Part shown: in pieces, positions 1-8,594 of the stretch
How the letters are laid out: each line of letters begins with the position of its first letter
Position numbering within the stretch: the first letter of the stretch is position 1
Origin: Candidatus Bathyarchaeota archaeon
Lineage (GTDB): Archaea; Thermoproteota; Bathyarchaeia; Bathyarchaeales; Bathycorpusculaceae
DNA: 64,000 nt
Assembly: GCA_023488905.1 (NCBI GenBank)
Contig: JAMDCQ010000017.1
Coordinates: 1-64,000, forward strand
Direction: 5' to 3'
Notes under the pieces: generated by a model
Told to the model about the DNA's origin: nothing
Database searches by the model: none
The model's input: the letters and a program-made list of their open reading frames with translations, nothing else
Position numbers and translations under genes: made by a program

Positions 1-232
1 CCCACTAACATTGATAATGGAGCTGCTCAGACACCAAATCAATAGTACAATCGGGCGCAAGTCCCAGACCGCTCAAAGATAACTTAGCGGGTAAACTATA
101 AATAATTTAATTCTGCACACACCTCGGATCCTAATAGGTTGGTATCGTAATAGTTGCAAACTTCGCACAAAAACAGTCATTTTGATAGACACAAGAACTA
201 AAAAAGAAATCAAAAAGGAAAGAAAGAATGGC
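1..232. other. Intergenic region downstream of cdhE
   Basis: I see no credible open reading frame or tRNA here. The stretch lies beyond the 3' end of the CODH/ACS operon. A short string around 127-138 (TCCTAATAGG) also occurs in the dispersed repeat at 29233-29283, but ten bases are too few to call a repeat copy. Confidence 0.4.
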
Positions 233-1657
233 TTATGGTTGCCATTTATCTATGATGTATTTGGGAATTTCGCTGCTGTCGCGTGGTCCGACGAGTACTT
301 TCCAGCCGCTGAGTTCTTCGATTTCGCCGCTGATGCGTGAAGCTTTGCCTGGACTGATGATTCTGCGATGCTTAACTTTGCCTTCAACGCCTGATGCTTT
401 GATTGCGTCCGCGATTTTCTCAGCAGTTAGTTTGCGTCCTGCGACTCCGCTGTCGATAGCGCTGCCTTCTGCGTCAACTACGATGAGGTATGCGTTGGTC
501 TTGCTGCCTTCGATGTCTGAAGCGACAGTGTAGTAGGTTAAGGCGAAGTTTGAGGTGAACATGACTGGGCTGTTTTCGTCGGGGGTACCGAAGACTTTGA
601 GGCCTGGTGCAACTGCGACTGGTTTGCGTGGGTCAGTGTAGATGTTTTGGCGTAGGACTGCAAGTGGAAGTAGACTCCATCCGTCGTTTCCGTGTAGGAT
701 AAGTGCGTCTGCGTAGCGGACAACCAGCATGGATGCAATGTATGATTCGCGCCATTTGATGAGGTCGTCTGCGGTTTCGCCCTTGTTTGCCCATGCCACC
801 ATAGGTATGCCGAGCAATGGTAGACCTGCGAGTTCATCGCCGGCTTTGGTGGCTGCGCGTCGTAGCATGGTAAAGTTGTTTAGTGTGTCTTGTAAGCCTT
901 CGTTTGCGAAGGTGCCTGGGTCTAGGACGATGTCTTTAACGCCGTATGCTTGCAGGGTTTTTGATAGTGAAGCGAGTCCGTTGAGGTCGTTTGGTGAGGA
1001 TGCAACGAGTGGTGCATCGTACATGATTGCGAGTTCCGCCATGTCTTTCCAGTTGGTTGTGGTTGCTGCGTAGAGGAGTGGGCGTGCTTTGGGTGCTGCC
1101 ATTAAGCCTGCTTCCATGACTTGTGGGTTCATGGCACACAGGATCAGCGGTAGCTTTGTGGTTTCAGAGACTTTTTTGACGCATGCTTTGAATTTGTCTG
1201 CGTCGTCAGAGGTGCATCGGACTGCGACCATGTCGAGTTTGAGGGTGTTGCCGATGTATTCGAAGCTAAAGTTTTCTGTCTTCTGTACGCGGGCGACAAC
1301 TTCACTCTCGGGCATCTCGTCAGTTACGTCGATGGCAATGGCTGTTGGGTTCTTGTATGTGAGTTCGTGGCGGTACATGACAAGTTTGCCGCCGATTTTT
1401 TTGGCTTTATCGCCAACACCGACGACGACTTCTTTAACCGCTGGTTTTAGAAGGTCTTTTAGTATAGCGTACTGTTTTGCGTATTCTGGTTTTAGCAGGG
1501 GTTTACAAGCTTCAAGGTCGACTTCACGGTTGACAATCTTTGTGGCGAATGCCATACAGTTGTCTTGGCCGCATTCTTTGCAGTTAGTTTTTGGTAAGTT
1601 CTTGTAAATAGCGATTGGGCTGAGTTCTTTTAATCCGCCTTTTTTCTTTTCTGCCAT
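233..1657 (-). CDS. cdhE: CODH/ACS gamma subunit (corrinoid Fe-S protein large subunit)
   Basis: About 474 aa. With CdhD it forms the corrinoid/iron-sulfur protein that carries the methyl group from tetrahydro(methano)pterin to the A-cluster of acetyl-CoA synthase. The N-terminal [4Fe-4S] motif is visible as C26-x2-C29-x4-C34 and C51, followed by a TIM-barrel domain and a C-terminal corrinoid-binding domain, which is the family layout and length. A TTG three codons upstream (1666) is possible, but the ATG at 1657 sits 10 nt after a GGAGA ribosome binding site, the spacing used by other genes here. It is the last gene of cooC-cdhABCDE, 15 nt after cdhD. Known of the family: cytosolic, oxygen-sensitive. 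Identification is secure. Confidence 0.95.
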   Translation of the reverse strand: MAEKKKGGLKELSPIAIYKNLPKTNCKECGQDNCMAFATKIVNREVDLEACKPLLKPEYAKQYAILKDLLKPAVKEVVVGVGDKAKKIGGKLVMYRHELTYKNPTAIAIDVTDEMPESEVVARVQKTENFSFEYIGNTLKLDMVAVRCTSDDADKFKACVKKVSETTKLPLILCAMNPQVMEAGLMAAPKARPLLYAATTTNWKDMAELAIMYDAPLVASSPNDLNGLASLSKTLQAYGVKDIVLDPGTFANEGLQDTLNNFTMLRRAATKAGDELAGLPLLGIPMVAWANKGETADDLIKWRESYIASMLVVRYADALILHGNDGWSLLPLAVLRQNIYTDPRKPVAVAPGLKVFGTPDENSPVMFTSNFALTYYTVASDIEGSKTNAYLIVVDAEGSAIDSGVAGRKLTAEKIADAIKASGVEGKVKHRRIISPGKASRISGEIEELSGWKVLVGPRDSSEIPKYIIDKWQP

Positions 1658-1672
1658 ATCAGTCAAGTCTCC

Positions 1673-2842
1673 TTAAGCCTTTACCTTGACCCATTCAAGG
1701 AATTTTGCTGGGTCTGCTTTCTTGTTTGTTGTTAAGTAGCTAGTGACGTCTTTGAGGGTCTTTACTGCAGCGGGGTGCATCATCATGAATAAGTCGACAC
1801 CTGCGGTTAGTAGGGTGAGTGCTGTGGTGACTTCCCATAGTGGGCCTCTGAGTTCGCGTGGTTCCCATTCAGCTGACATCTTGAGCCATGCTTCCCGGGC
1901 TGCCCATGCGTTGGTTGTGCCAGAGGACATGGGTTGTGCCAATTCAAGGTCGCCCATTAATCCACCGATGCGTGCGCGTTCCATATTGGTGAATGCGTAG
2001 TCTAAACCGTAACCTAAGGCTGCGGTTGTTAAGTCCATAATGATGTCTTCGCGGCCGAAGTTGTCGAAGAGGTGTCTGTTTAGTTCGCGTGCAAAGTTAA
2101 GATCCATGGGTGTGAATGCTAGGACTGCGTGGCCTGCTTTCTTGATGAATTTGCTGCATTTGTCTACGTCCATGTCGCGTGTGACTGAGCTGATTAGGAA
2201 GCGTTCGCCTGGGAATTGTGCGCATACTTCTTCGAAGAGGGCTGTGTCTTTAACTGGGTCACCGCATCCGCCGATTACGAGTGGTACATCGACGGCTTGC
2301 AACACTTTCTCGATGGTTTTGCACGCGTCTTTAGGTGTTGCGTCTTTGAGTAGTGGGTCGACGCTTATGAGGTGCATTGTAACCATGTCTGCGCCGAACT
2401 TTTCGACTGCAAGTTTTGCCCATGCTGCTGGGTCGCTGACGACGTCTTTAACGTGCATCTTGACGGCTTTGCTTAGTGGGACTTCCATGTCGAAAACGTC
2501 TAAGGTCACTGCTGGCTTGTGTGGTGTCTGGTTCTCAAAAGTGTAGAAGGCAGGAGAAAGTTCTCCGCCGATGGTGATTGTTTTGCCGCGTGTGCCGCCT
2601 TCGCTTTTGGTTGCGCCTAGTTTGACTTCTGCAATTTTATTGGGGTATTTCTCGATTGGTGGCAGGAAGGGTGAGGATAGGAGGCTGGATGGTTTGCCGC
2701 CGAGTGCTGCTGCGCCGGGAAGCTTGAGTTTTGGCAGAACGTTTGCCGCCATGCCTGGCTCGAAGAGGATTTCAAGCTCTTTGACATCCATTTGGAAGTC
2801 TTCAAGCTCAATCGATTTGAACTTTGCCAGTGCTGCTAGCAA
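1673..2842 (-). CDS. cdhD: CODH/ACS delta subunit (corrinoid Fe-S protein small subunit)
   Basis: At least 389 aa. A TIM-barrel protein that pairs with CdhE and helps present the methyl-corrinoid to the methyltransferase and to CdhC. The core matches the family well, including 'MDVKELEILFEPG' near the N-terminus. The start is odd. The listed TTG (2842) has no ribosome binding site, and the same frame stays open upstream to a TGA at 2908-2906 through a charged stretch (DKKKDEELQLSDD) with no ATG, GTG or TTG. Candidates are an ACG at 2899, 6 nt after GGTGA, or a GTG at 2909 joined through a one-base slip in an A8 run (2871-2878). The true 5' end therefore probably lies near 2899-2909. Neighbours cdhC and cdhE confirm the identity. 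Confidence 0.93.
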   Translation of the reverse strand: MLAALAKFKSIELEDFQMDVKELEILFEPGMAANVLPKLKLPGAAALGGKPSSLLSSPFLPPIEKYPNKIAEVKLGATKSEGGTRGKTITIGGELSPAFYTFENQTPHKPAVTLDVFDMEVPLSKAVKMHVKDVVSDPAAWAKLAVEKFGADMVTMHLISVDPLLKDATPKDACKTIEKVLQAVDVPLVIGGCGDPVKDTALFEEVCAQFPGERFLISSVTRDMDVDKCSKFIKKAGHAVLAFTPMDLNFARELNRHLFDNFGREDIIMDLTTAALGYGLDYAFTNMERARIGGLMGDLELAQPMSSGTTNAWAAREAWLKMSAEWEPRELRGPLWEVTTALTLLTAGVDLFMMMHPAAVKTLKDVTSYLTTNKKADPAKFLEWVKVKA

Positions 2843-2914
2843 GTCGTCGCTTAACTGCAGCTCTTCATCCTTTTTTTTGTCGTTGTTGTGGTGAGTCGTA
2901 GAGGGTCACCAGTT

Positions 2915-4327
2915 TTATGGCTTCTTTTCGTCTTTGACGGTTTGGATGATGACTTTGTTGGCGTATATCTTTGCGTCTTTGAGTATGATCTTGAATCCGC
3001 CAGCCATGATCGGTAGTGAGCCTGCTGTTGCAACTGGCATCATTGTGCCTGCTGCTTCCTCGTTAACGGTGATTGCTGCGGTTTCGGCTGCTGCTGGGGC
3101 TGCTTCTGCTTCCCATCTTGCGACAACTGGGTGATTCTTTGCTTTGAGGAATGCTTTGAGTTCGTCAACGTTCTTTGCGTCTTCTTCAGTTGCGATTTTG
3201 TCAACGACATCGGCAGGGATGAAGTCCTTTACTTTTTCTTTGACTTCCTTAGGTACCCAAACGATGCGGGTCCATCCACCGTCTGCTGCGAAGAATTTGC
3301 TGCTACGCATGTATTCGATGGACATTCCGTGGAAGCCGTCGATTTGGCGTCCGCCTGCTGCAGAGTCTGCTAGAGTGCTGAAAGGTAAGCCGTTTACTGC
3401 TGCCCCTTTGAAGTTTCGTTGGACGACACCTAATCCGTCTACTTCTGGGATGTAGAAAGTTATTGCTTCGAAGCATCCGCATGAAGTGTGTGGGTGATCA
3501 AAGGCTGTGTATAGCCAAACTTTAGTGACTTCGCCCATGCTGCGTTGTTTTGCAGCTTCGTTGACGCCGCTGAATTCGCCTTTTTCTTCGTTGATGATTT
3601 CGCCTCTTGGAATTGCGAAGACTGGACCCTTGGGGTCGATGCTTGCGGAGGCTTTACCGTCGAACCAGCTGATGGCACCGCAGTTGCTGTATCTTTGTGG
3701 TGTGATGACACAGACGTGGCTTGGCGCGAATGACTGGCACAGTGCGCACCCGTAGAATTCGCTGACTTCTGCGTCTTTGAGGCCTCTGGCTTTTGAGTCG
3801 CGTGCTTCGTAAGCTTGAATTGCTTCAGGGGTCAGTTCGTCTAGTTTTGCTGGGTCGGTAATGAATGTGACCTGTAGTTTCTCGACGATTGGCAACTCGC
3901 TTTTGAATAATCGGTAGATAACTTTGCCGATTGGTTCAAAGCTGTTCAGACCTTTTTGGAAAGATTTTTTGCCGATGCGTATCCAGATGTCGTAGCGCTG
4001 GTTTAGGTGCATGAAGCCTTCGATGTAGTTGAGGTAGCCGTGAATGCGCCTTTCTAGGACACCTTCAAGGCCTGCGTCGAGTTTTGCGCCTGCAGCTTCG
4101 ATCAGTATGCCGAATGGAAATGCGCCGCCTTCCTTTAGGTCTTTTAAGTCTGGACCGATGATGGTGATTTTTCCGTCTTCGATCTCGTTCATGGGTTTTA
4201 CTTTTGCCAACTCAAACTTTTGTTTGACAGTTGGACCGCCGAGTTCGACTTGCATGTCGTTTCTGCGGATACGTTCGCCTTCGTAGATTACGCCAACATC
4301 TACAGGTATATCTTTAAACATTGACAT
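2915..4327 (-). CDS. cdhC: CODH/ACS beta subunit (acetyl-CoA synthase)
   Basis: About 470 aa. It carries the nickel-containing A-cluster and condenses CO, the corrinoid methyl group and CoA into acetyl-CoA, or cleaves acetyl-CoA in reverse. The A-cluster cysteines are visible in the motifs 'GCALCQSFAPSHVC' (C194, C197, C206) and 'HTSCGCFEA' (C283, C285). The archaeal short form is used: there is no N-terminal CODH-binding extension as in bacterial AcsB. The C-terminus has an Ala/Glu-rich linker and a short conserved tail. The ATG at 4327 follows GGAGG by 11 nt; that site lies inside the end of cdhB, so the genes are translationally linked. Maturation presumably depends on the CooC-type ATPase of the operon. 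Confidence 0.96.
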   Translation of the reverse strand: MSMFKDIPVDVGVIYEGERIRRNDMQVELGGPTVKQKFELAKVKPMNEIEDGKITIIGPDLKDLKEGGAFPFGILIEAAGAKLDAGLEGVLERRIHGYLNYIEGFMHLNQRYDIWIRIGKKSFQKGLNSFEPIGKVIYRLFKSELPIVEKLQVTFITDPAKLDELTPEAIQAYEARDSKARGLKDAEVSEFYGCALCQSFAPSHVCVITPQRYSNCGAISWFDGKASASIDPKGPVFAIPRGEIINEEKGEFSGVNEAAKQRSMGEVTKVWLYTAFDHPHTSCGCFEAITFYIPEVDGLGVVQRNFKGAAVNGLPFSTLADSAAGGRQIDGFHGMSIEYMRSSKFFAADGGWTRIVWVPKEVKEKVKDFIPADVVDKIATEEDAKNVDELKAFLKAKNHPVVARWEAEAAPAAAETAAITVNEEAAGTMMPVATAGSLPIMAGGFKIILKDAKIYANKVIIQTVKDEKKP

Positions 4328-4331
4328 TTTC

Positions 4332-4874
4332 TTAGTTTCCTCCACTAAATTTTGAGGTCATTACTTTGAGGTTTGCAGCCCATTCTTCTAGGGATGCGTT
4401 GGGGAAAGACCAACTTGCGTGGACATGGTACATGTTGTCGATGGTCATGGTTTTTAGGTCTGGTGCAAAGTGTTTGAGGCCTGCGAGTATAAGTGCTTCC
4501 ATGTAGTAGGGCATGCCGACGTAGATGACGAGGTCTGGGTGGCCTTTGCCGTCCAGCCCCATCCAGGTTGGGTCGCCGACGCGTTGACTGATTTCCATTG
4601 CATTCCAGAATGCTGCTGGAGTGTAGCCGCGTTTGATGAATTCGCCGACCATGTGGGCTGTTGCTACTACTGGGATTTTTGATGCGTTTGCGAGGTCGAT
4701 GATGTATTCGATTGCTTGTTTGCCTTCCATCCATCTTTCGGTAACGTTGCTGCCTACAATGAGGAGAGGGCGTTGAGCCTTCTTTATCATTGCGACTGCT
4801 ATCTCGGGTTTTTGGATTGGGTTTGCTTTTTTAGTTGATGCGATTTCTGCACATTGCCATGGTTCACAGGACAT
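4332..4874 (-). CDS. cdhB: CODH/ACS epsilon subunit
   Basis: About 180 aa. This small subunit is restricted to archaeal CODH/ACS complexes and binds CdhA to form the alpha2-epsilon2 carbon monoxide dehydrogenase component. The fold is Rossmann/DHS-like; the sequence shows the family's 'RPLLIVGSNVTE' strand-turn near residue 32 and 'WSFPNASLEEW' near the end. It starts with ATG 16 nt after the cdhA stop and ends 4 nt before the cdhC ATG. Its role (stabilisation, possibly FAD or electron-transfer modulation) is known only loosely for the family. It marks the complex as archaeal type. Confidence 0.95.
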   Translation of the reverse strand: MSCEPWQCAEIASTKKANPIQKPEIAVAMIKKAQRPLLIVGSNVTERWMEGKQAIEYIIDLANASKIPVVATAHMVGEFIKRGYTPAAFWNAMEISQRVGDPTWMGLDGKGHPDLVIYVGMPYYMEALILAGLKHFAPDLKTMTIDNMYHVHASWSFPNASLEEWAANLKVMTSKFSGGN

Positions 4875-4890
4875 GTTTTTTCTCCTCCAC

Positions 4891-7236
4891 TCACTTCATC
4901 TTTCGGACCATTCTTGGAAGTAGGGTTGGGTCCGGAATGATTGTTTCTTTCCAGTTGTTTGCTTCAAGGATTTTGCCGATTTCATCTTTCATGGTGATTG
5001 GCACATCTGCCATTGTTCGGATGTATAGGTGAATGTCGTTGGGCATCACGCCTAAGTAGCGTTTGTGTAGGTCAATGTAGTGGCTGAGTTTGCCTGCGCG
5101 TCCCTTCCAGGTGTCGTTGGGTCTCATGCAGAGTTTTGCGATTTGAACGATGCATTCTTCTTTGGTTTCAGCGACGTTGAAGAGGTGTTCTGGTGTTGGG
5201 CCGACGTTGACTGTTTCGCCTGTGCGTGCGTCGAGGACTTCCCAGTTCGTGGGATCTTCTTTCCTGCCTAGGAGCATACGTCTGTATTTGCTGCCGTGTG
5301 GGCCGACGACGACTGGTACACCTAAGCGCCAGAAGCCTGCGCCGATTGCGGCTGCTTTCTGTGAGTATGCACCCCAAGCTAAGCCGACTGCGCCTAGACG
5401 GTTGTGGATGTAGTCTGCGATTTCTTCGTAGTTGCCTCTCAGGGGGCGTTTTGCGAAGATGTTTGCTACTTTGATGGCTGCACCTGCGATGTGGCTGTTT
5501 GCGACGCATGAGCCGACGTTGGAGACTCCTCCTGCTTCGAATCCTCCTGGGAATTCTTCGTAGAGGGTCTTGCCTTCGCTGTTGCGGTAGCTGCCTGCTG
5601 ACATGGCGCTGCATCCTGACAATACGACGATGTATCGTCTGCTGGCGAATTCTCGGGCTATGTCGTAGACGTCTTTGCCGCCTTTCGGATAGTTGCTGCA
5701 GCCTACGATTGCTACGATACCGGGGATTTCTCCGAGTACGATTGGGCTGCCGACGTTGCGGATTTCGACGTCTGAGACTGCACCTCTGCCACTGCGGCAT
5801 AGGTTGTCTTCGCACTCCATGGATTTTTCGCCTGCTTTAACGATGAGGCTGTGTATAGCGATTTTTTGTGGGCAGGCTTGTTCGCATCTTCCGCATCCGA
5901 TACAGACTTCGTAGAGGTCGGTTAGTTTGGATAGGTCGCCTGCTGCGGCTGCTTTCATGGCGGCTGGAATGAAATAGTCTTGTGGACAGTTGCGTTGGCA
6001 TTGCTTGCATTGTGTGCAAGTCTTTGCAATGGCTACAACCTCTTCTGCTGTTGGAAGAACATTCTTCCTCTTGCGGATTGGAGCTACTGCTTGCGCAACA
6101 CGGACTGCTACTTCGCCGACTTTTTCTGGGTCAAGAACTAGTACACCTTTTACTTTGCCGCTGACGAGGTCTTCGACGATTGCGTCTGTTGAGTCGTTTG
6201 TGCGGTTTTTGAAGCCAACGCAGTTCTTCTCTGAGGCTGCGATGACTGGTGTGTTGGTTTTTGCTGCTTCCTCAGCTACATCAGTTCTGATGCACTGTTC
6301 ATCGAGTACGACGACGTCTGCTAATCCTGCGCGAATAAATCTAAGTTCCCAGCTGATCGGGCCGACGATCCTGGCACGTGTGTAGTATCGCGTCATGTCG
6401 TGTGAAGTACAGCATAAGCCGACTACTTCGATTTTATCGTCAACTTTGGTGTCTTTTGCATAGTCGATAATTCCGACTGACGGGACAACGTTGTGACCGA
6501 TGCACATGATGACTGGTTTGGTTCTGTCGACGCTGCCGATGCCGAGTTTAACGAGTGGAGCTTCTGGGTCAGCTTTTGGATAACCTAAGGTGGAAATCTG
6601 TGCGATGTCGCCGACTTCCATACCGACGTGGTCAACCATGCCGATGTGGAAAGCTTTGGATTCAAAGTCAAGGTTGTTGGCTTCTTGGCCTGTATGGGCT
6701 GTTGCAAGAATTTGGGTGATTTGCTCTTCAGTGTATGTTAAAATGTCATCCAAGTCACCGAGTGTTTCAGGCTTTATGCCTGTTACGAGGCGGCTGACGG
6801 GTGCCTCAACTTTTACGTTTAATCCGCCGACATCCAAAGGATACCTGCGGCCATATTTCTCAATTAAGTGATGAACTAAGTGGCGTGAGTGAGCTGTGTG
6901 ACATGCCGATCCGATAGCGCAGGCGATCATAACGATACGAGATGATTGAGCTCCGATGTCCAAGCCGCATGCTCCGCGTTTTCCAGCGGTCAAGTCGCAT
7001 TTGCCAAAAGTGCAAAGGCAGCATGAGTCGCAGTCGGGCATGTAGAAGGGCTTGTATTTGGTAAGAAGCTTCATGTCCCAATCGCGCAGGGCGGTAACGG
7101 AGGGCATTGGAGTTGGACCCATGGGCTCAGTATAGTTATCGTTGATAACTTTGCCAATGGATAACTCGAGGTTTTTGATGAGACCAGCGTTGGTCTTCAT
7201 TTCGTCTATTTTTACATGGACGTTTTTACTAGTCAA
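4891..7236 (-). CDS. cdhA: CODH/ACS alpha subunit (carbon monoxide dehydrogenase)
   Basis: About 781 aa. It oxidises CO or reduces CO2 at the Ni-Fe-S C-cluster and passes electrons through B- and D-clusters. The N-terminal cluster motif is visible (C69, C72, C73, C75, C80, C90), as are two ferredoxin-type motifs special to archaeal CdhA near residues 407-417 ('CTQCKQCQRNCP') and 445-455 ('CIGCGRCEQACP'). C-cluster ligand regions 'IGHN', 'DEQC', 'VGCSN', 'LSGCS' and 'GSCVANSH' are all present. I prefer the TTG at 7236, 9 nt after AGAGG; the frame stays open to 7329 but that extension has no ribosome binding site and no family counterpart. It is the second gene of the operon, after cooC. Confidence 0.95.
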   Translation of the reverse strand: MTSKNVHVKIDEMKTNAGLIKNLELSIGKVINDNYTEPMGPTPMPSVTALRDWDMKLLTKYKPFYMPDCDSCCLCTFGKCDLTAGKRGACGLDIGAQSSRIVMIACAIGSACHTAHSRHLVHHLIEKYGRRYPLDVGGLNVKVEAPVSRLVTGIKPETLGDLDDILTYTEEQITQILATAHTGQEANNLDFESKAFHIGMVDHVGMEVGDIAQISTLGYPKADPEAPLVKLGIGSVDRTKPVIMCIGHNVVPSVGIIDYAKDTKVDDKIEVVGLCCTSHDMTRYYTRARIVGPISWELRFIRAGLADVVVLDEQCIRTDVAEEAAKTNTPVIAASEKNCVGFKNRTNDSTDAIVEDLVSGKVKGVLVLDPEKVGEVAVRVAQAVAPIRKRKNVLPTAEEVVAIAKTCTQCKQCQRNCPQDYFIPAAMKAAAAGDLSKLTDLYEVCIGCGRCEQACPQKIAIHSLIVKAGEKSMECEDNLCRSGRGAVSDVEIRNVGSPIVLGEIPGIVAIVGCSNYPKGGKDVYDIAREFASRRYIVVLSGCSAMSAGSYRNSEGKTLYEEFPGGFEAGGVSNVGSCVANSHIAGAAIKVANIFAKRPLRGNYEEIADYIHNRLGAVGLAWGAYSQKAAAIGAGFWRLGVPVVVGPHGSKYRRMLLGRKEDPTNWEVLDARTGETVNVGPTPEHLFNVAETKEECIVQIAKLCMRPNDTWKGRAGKLSHYIDLHKRYLGVMPNDIHLYIRTMADVPITMKDEIGKILEANNWKETIIPDPTLLPRMVRKMK

Positions 7237-7373
7237 ATTGAAGAACCTCTGTAAAGGTTTATCTGTTATCCAGCTTACAATCTTTTTAAACCTTTCCAGA
7301 TTTCTGAGGTAAAAGTCATGGTGTACCAATAGATATGCAAGGTTTACAAAAAATTATGTAAAAGAATTTTGGA

Positions 7374-8138
7374 CTACAAATAGCCCAAAGTTTGGAGGAT
7401 TTTCTTCACTGAAAGGTACGCTTTGTTGTCGTTTGGCAGGTCTAAAAGCGAGTCACCATTGAGAACAAACTCGTCTAACCGCTCGTCAGCCTCAATTTTA
7501 CCCAGATACTTGAATTTTAGCTCCTCCTCTGCCTGCTTGCCCAATTCAGGAGGGAAACGGTAGCCGCCAATTAAGTAAAAGTTTTCGAATTTCATGTCAA
7601 CTTCTTTAGCTATTTTGTAAGCACGTCTGACATGATCTTGTGACTTCTTGGAATGGTCTAAGATGTCAAAGATGTCGTTCACTTCTGAGGTTATGCGCCT
7701 GTTGAGGTTCTCTAAACCAGCCGGGGAATCAACTATCACGTACTTGTAATTTTTAGTTAGACTTTCCAATGCCCCCTTGAGTGCACTGTTCGGCATACAG
7801 TAACAGCCCTCCACCCACTTGTTGCCTACCGCCATAAAATCAAAGTTGGCGCTTTCGTAGAGGCCTTTTTCCCAGATGCGGGCTTCTATGCGCTGTGTTG
7901 GGGCTACTCCGACGGTGGTGCCCCCGCTCTCGATGAAGGTGCTAACGATCAAGTCAGCGATTGTGGATTTGCCTGCTTCTTTAAGGTCAATTCCCAGCAT
8001 TTCGGCTAGGTTTTGGTCCGGGTCTGCATCAACCAAAAGTATCGGAGCTTGCTTTGCTTCTATGAAGGCTTTAGCCATAAGCGCAGTGAAACTGGATTTG
8101 CCTGTTCCGCCACGGCCAATAGTAACAAGAGTTTTCAT
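7374..8138 (-). CDS. cooC: CooC-type nickel-insertion ATPase of the CODH operon
   Basis: About 254 aa. A MinD/ParA-like P-loop ATPase that helps load nickel into the CODH C-cluster or the ACS A-cluster. The N-terminal P-loop reads GRGGTGKSS, so the usual signature lysine of the deviant Walker A (GKGG) is an arginine. The metal-binding CxC is present as 'GCYCMPNS', and the Walker A' aspartate as 'LLVDADPDQN'. The ATG at 8138 follows GAGG by 10 nt and is better than the upstream TTG (8147). It is the first gene of the CODH/ACS operon, with a palindromic promoter region just upstream. A paralogue at 15649-16428 keeps the canonical lysine. Confidence 0.88.
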   Translation of the reverse strand: MKTLVTIGRGGTGKSSFTALMAKAFIEAKQAPILLVDADPDQNLAEMLGIDLKEAGKSTIADLIVSTFIESGGTTVGVAPTQRIEARIWEKGLYESANFDFMAVGNKWVEGCYCMPNSALKGALESLTKNYKYVIVDSPAGLENLNRRITSEVNDIFDILDHSKKSQDHVRRAYKIAKEVDMKFENFYLIGGYRFPPELGKQAEEELKFKYLGKIEADERLDEFVLNGDSLLDLPNDNKAYLSVKKILQTLGYL

Positions 8139-8187
8139 ATCAAACAAACCTCAAAGCGTTATATGCTGATTTCTTTAGCAAATCTGG

Positions 8188-8202
8188 CATATAATGTATA
8201 TG
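8188..8202 (-). promoter_or_regulatory. Palindrome in the presumed CODH operon promoter
   Basis: CATATA-ATG-TATATG is a perfect 6-bp inverted repeat about 50 nt before the cooC ATG. The same stretch reads as a TATA-box-like element on the minus strand (ATTATATG). It could be the core promoter, an operator overlapping it, or both. AT-rich palindromes can arise by chance. Confidence 0.35.
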
Positions 8203-8300
8203 GTGTTTAACGGCGCCTTTTTTCACACTAGAGAAGTCTTAAATTACACAATCCTCTACCAGCTATATTGTAAACTCTTTTTTGTAGACTTTCAAAGGAG

Positions 8301-8594
8301 GTGACTCTTCTGCTCTATGAAGCTATCCACACTCATCCGTCGTCACAGTGTCCTCTACTAACTTCTGAGGGTAAAGCCATGGTCAAACAACTATTCGCAG
8401 AACAGAACATAAAAAACGCTGGAATCAACCTAACAGCGGCCTACATGAGTTGCCCTCAAGACACAAGCTACGACCACAAGGGCTTCTTTACAATCGACGC
8501 CCAAAACCCTGAGGATATCAAAAAATTCTTTGGACCTATGTCAGTTGAGGTGCGACCAATTAAACCGTTGAGTGAAGTTGCCAAAACCTTATAG
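8301..8594 (+). CDS. Small conserved protein, ferredoxin-like (DUF3303-like)
   Basis: About 94-97 aa. I recognise no characterised function. The pattern 'LLYEAIHTHPSSQCP', a central helix and a C-terminal 'GFFTIDAQNPEDIKKFFGP' resemble small alpha/beta ferredoxin-like proteins related to DUF3303. A very strong AAGGAGGTGA precedes it. The listed GTG overlaps that site, so the actual start could be the CTG at 8310. It has no nearby partner: it is divergent from the CODH operon and its 3' end overlaps the next, convergent gene by 6 bp. Confidence 0.65.
   Translation: MTLLLYEAIHTHPSSQCPLLTSEGKAMVKQLFAEQNIKNAGINLTAAYMSCPQDTSYDHKGFFTIDAQNPEDIKKFFGPMSVEVRPIKPLSEVAKTL

Noticed and set aside
1-232. 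tRNA or CRISPR near the left edge
   Set aside because: No cloverleaf and no regular repeat-spacer pattern can be built.
5168-5815. Long Arg-rich open frame inside cdhA
   Set aside because: It is on the same strand as cdhA but in another frame; the composition is an artefact of frame-shifted codons, and cdhA fully explains the DNA.
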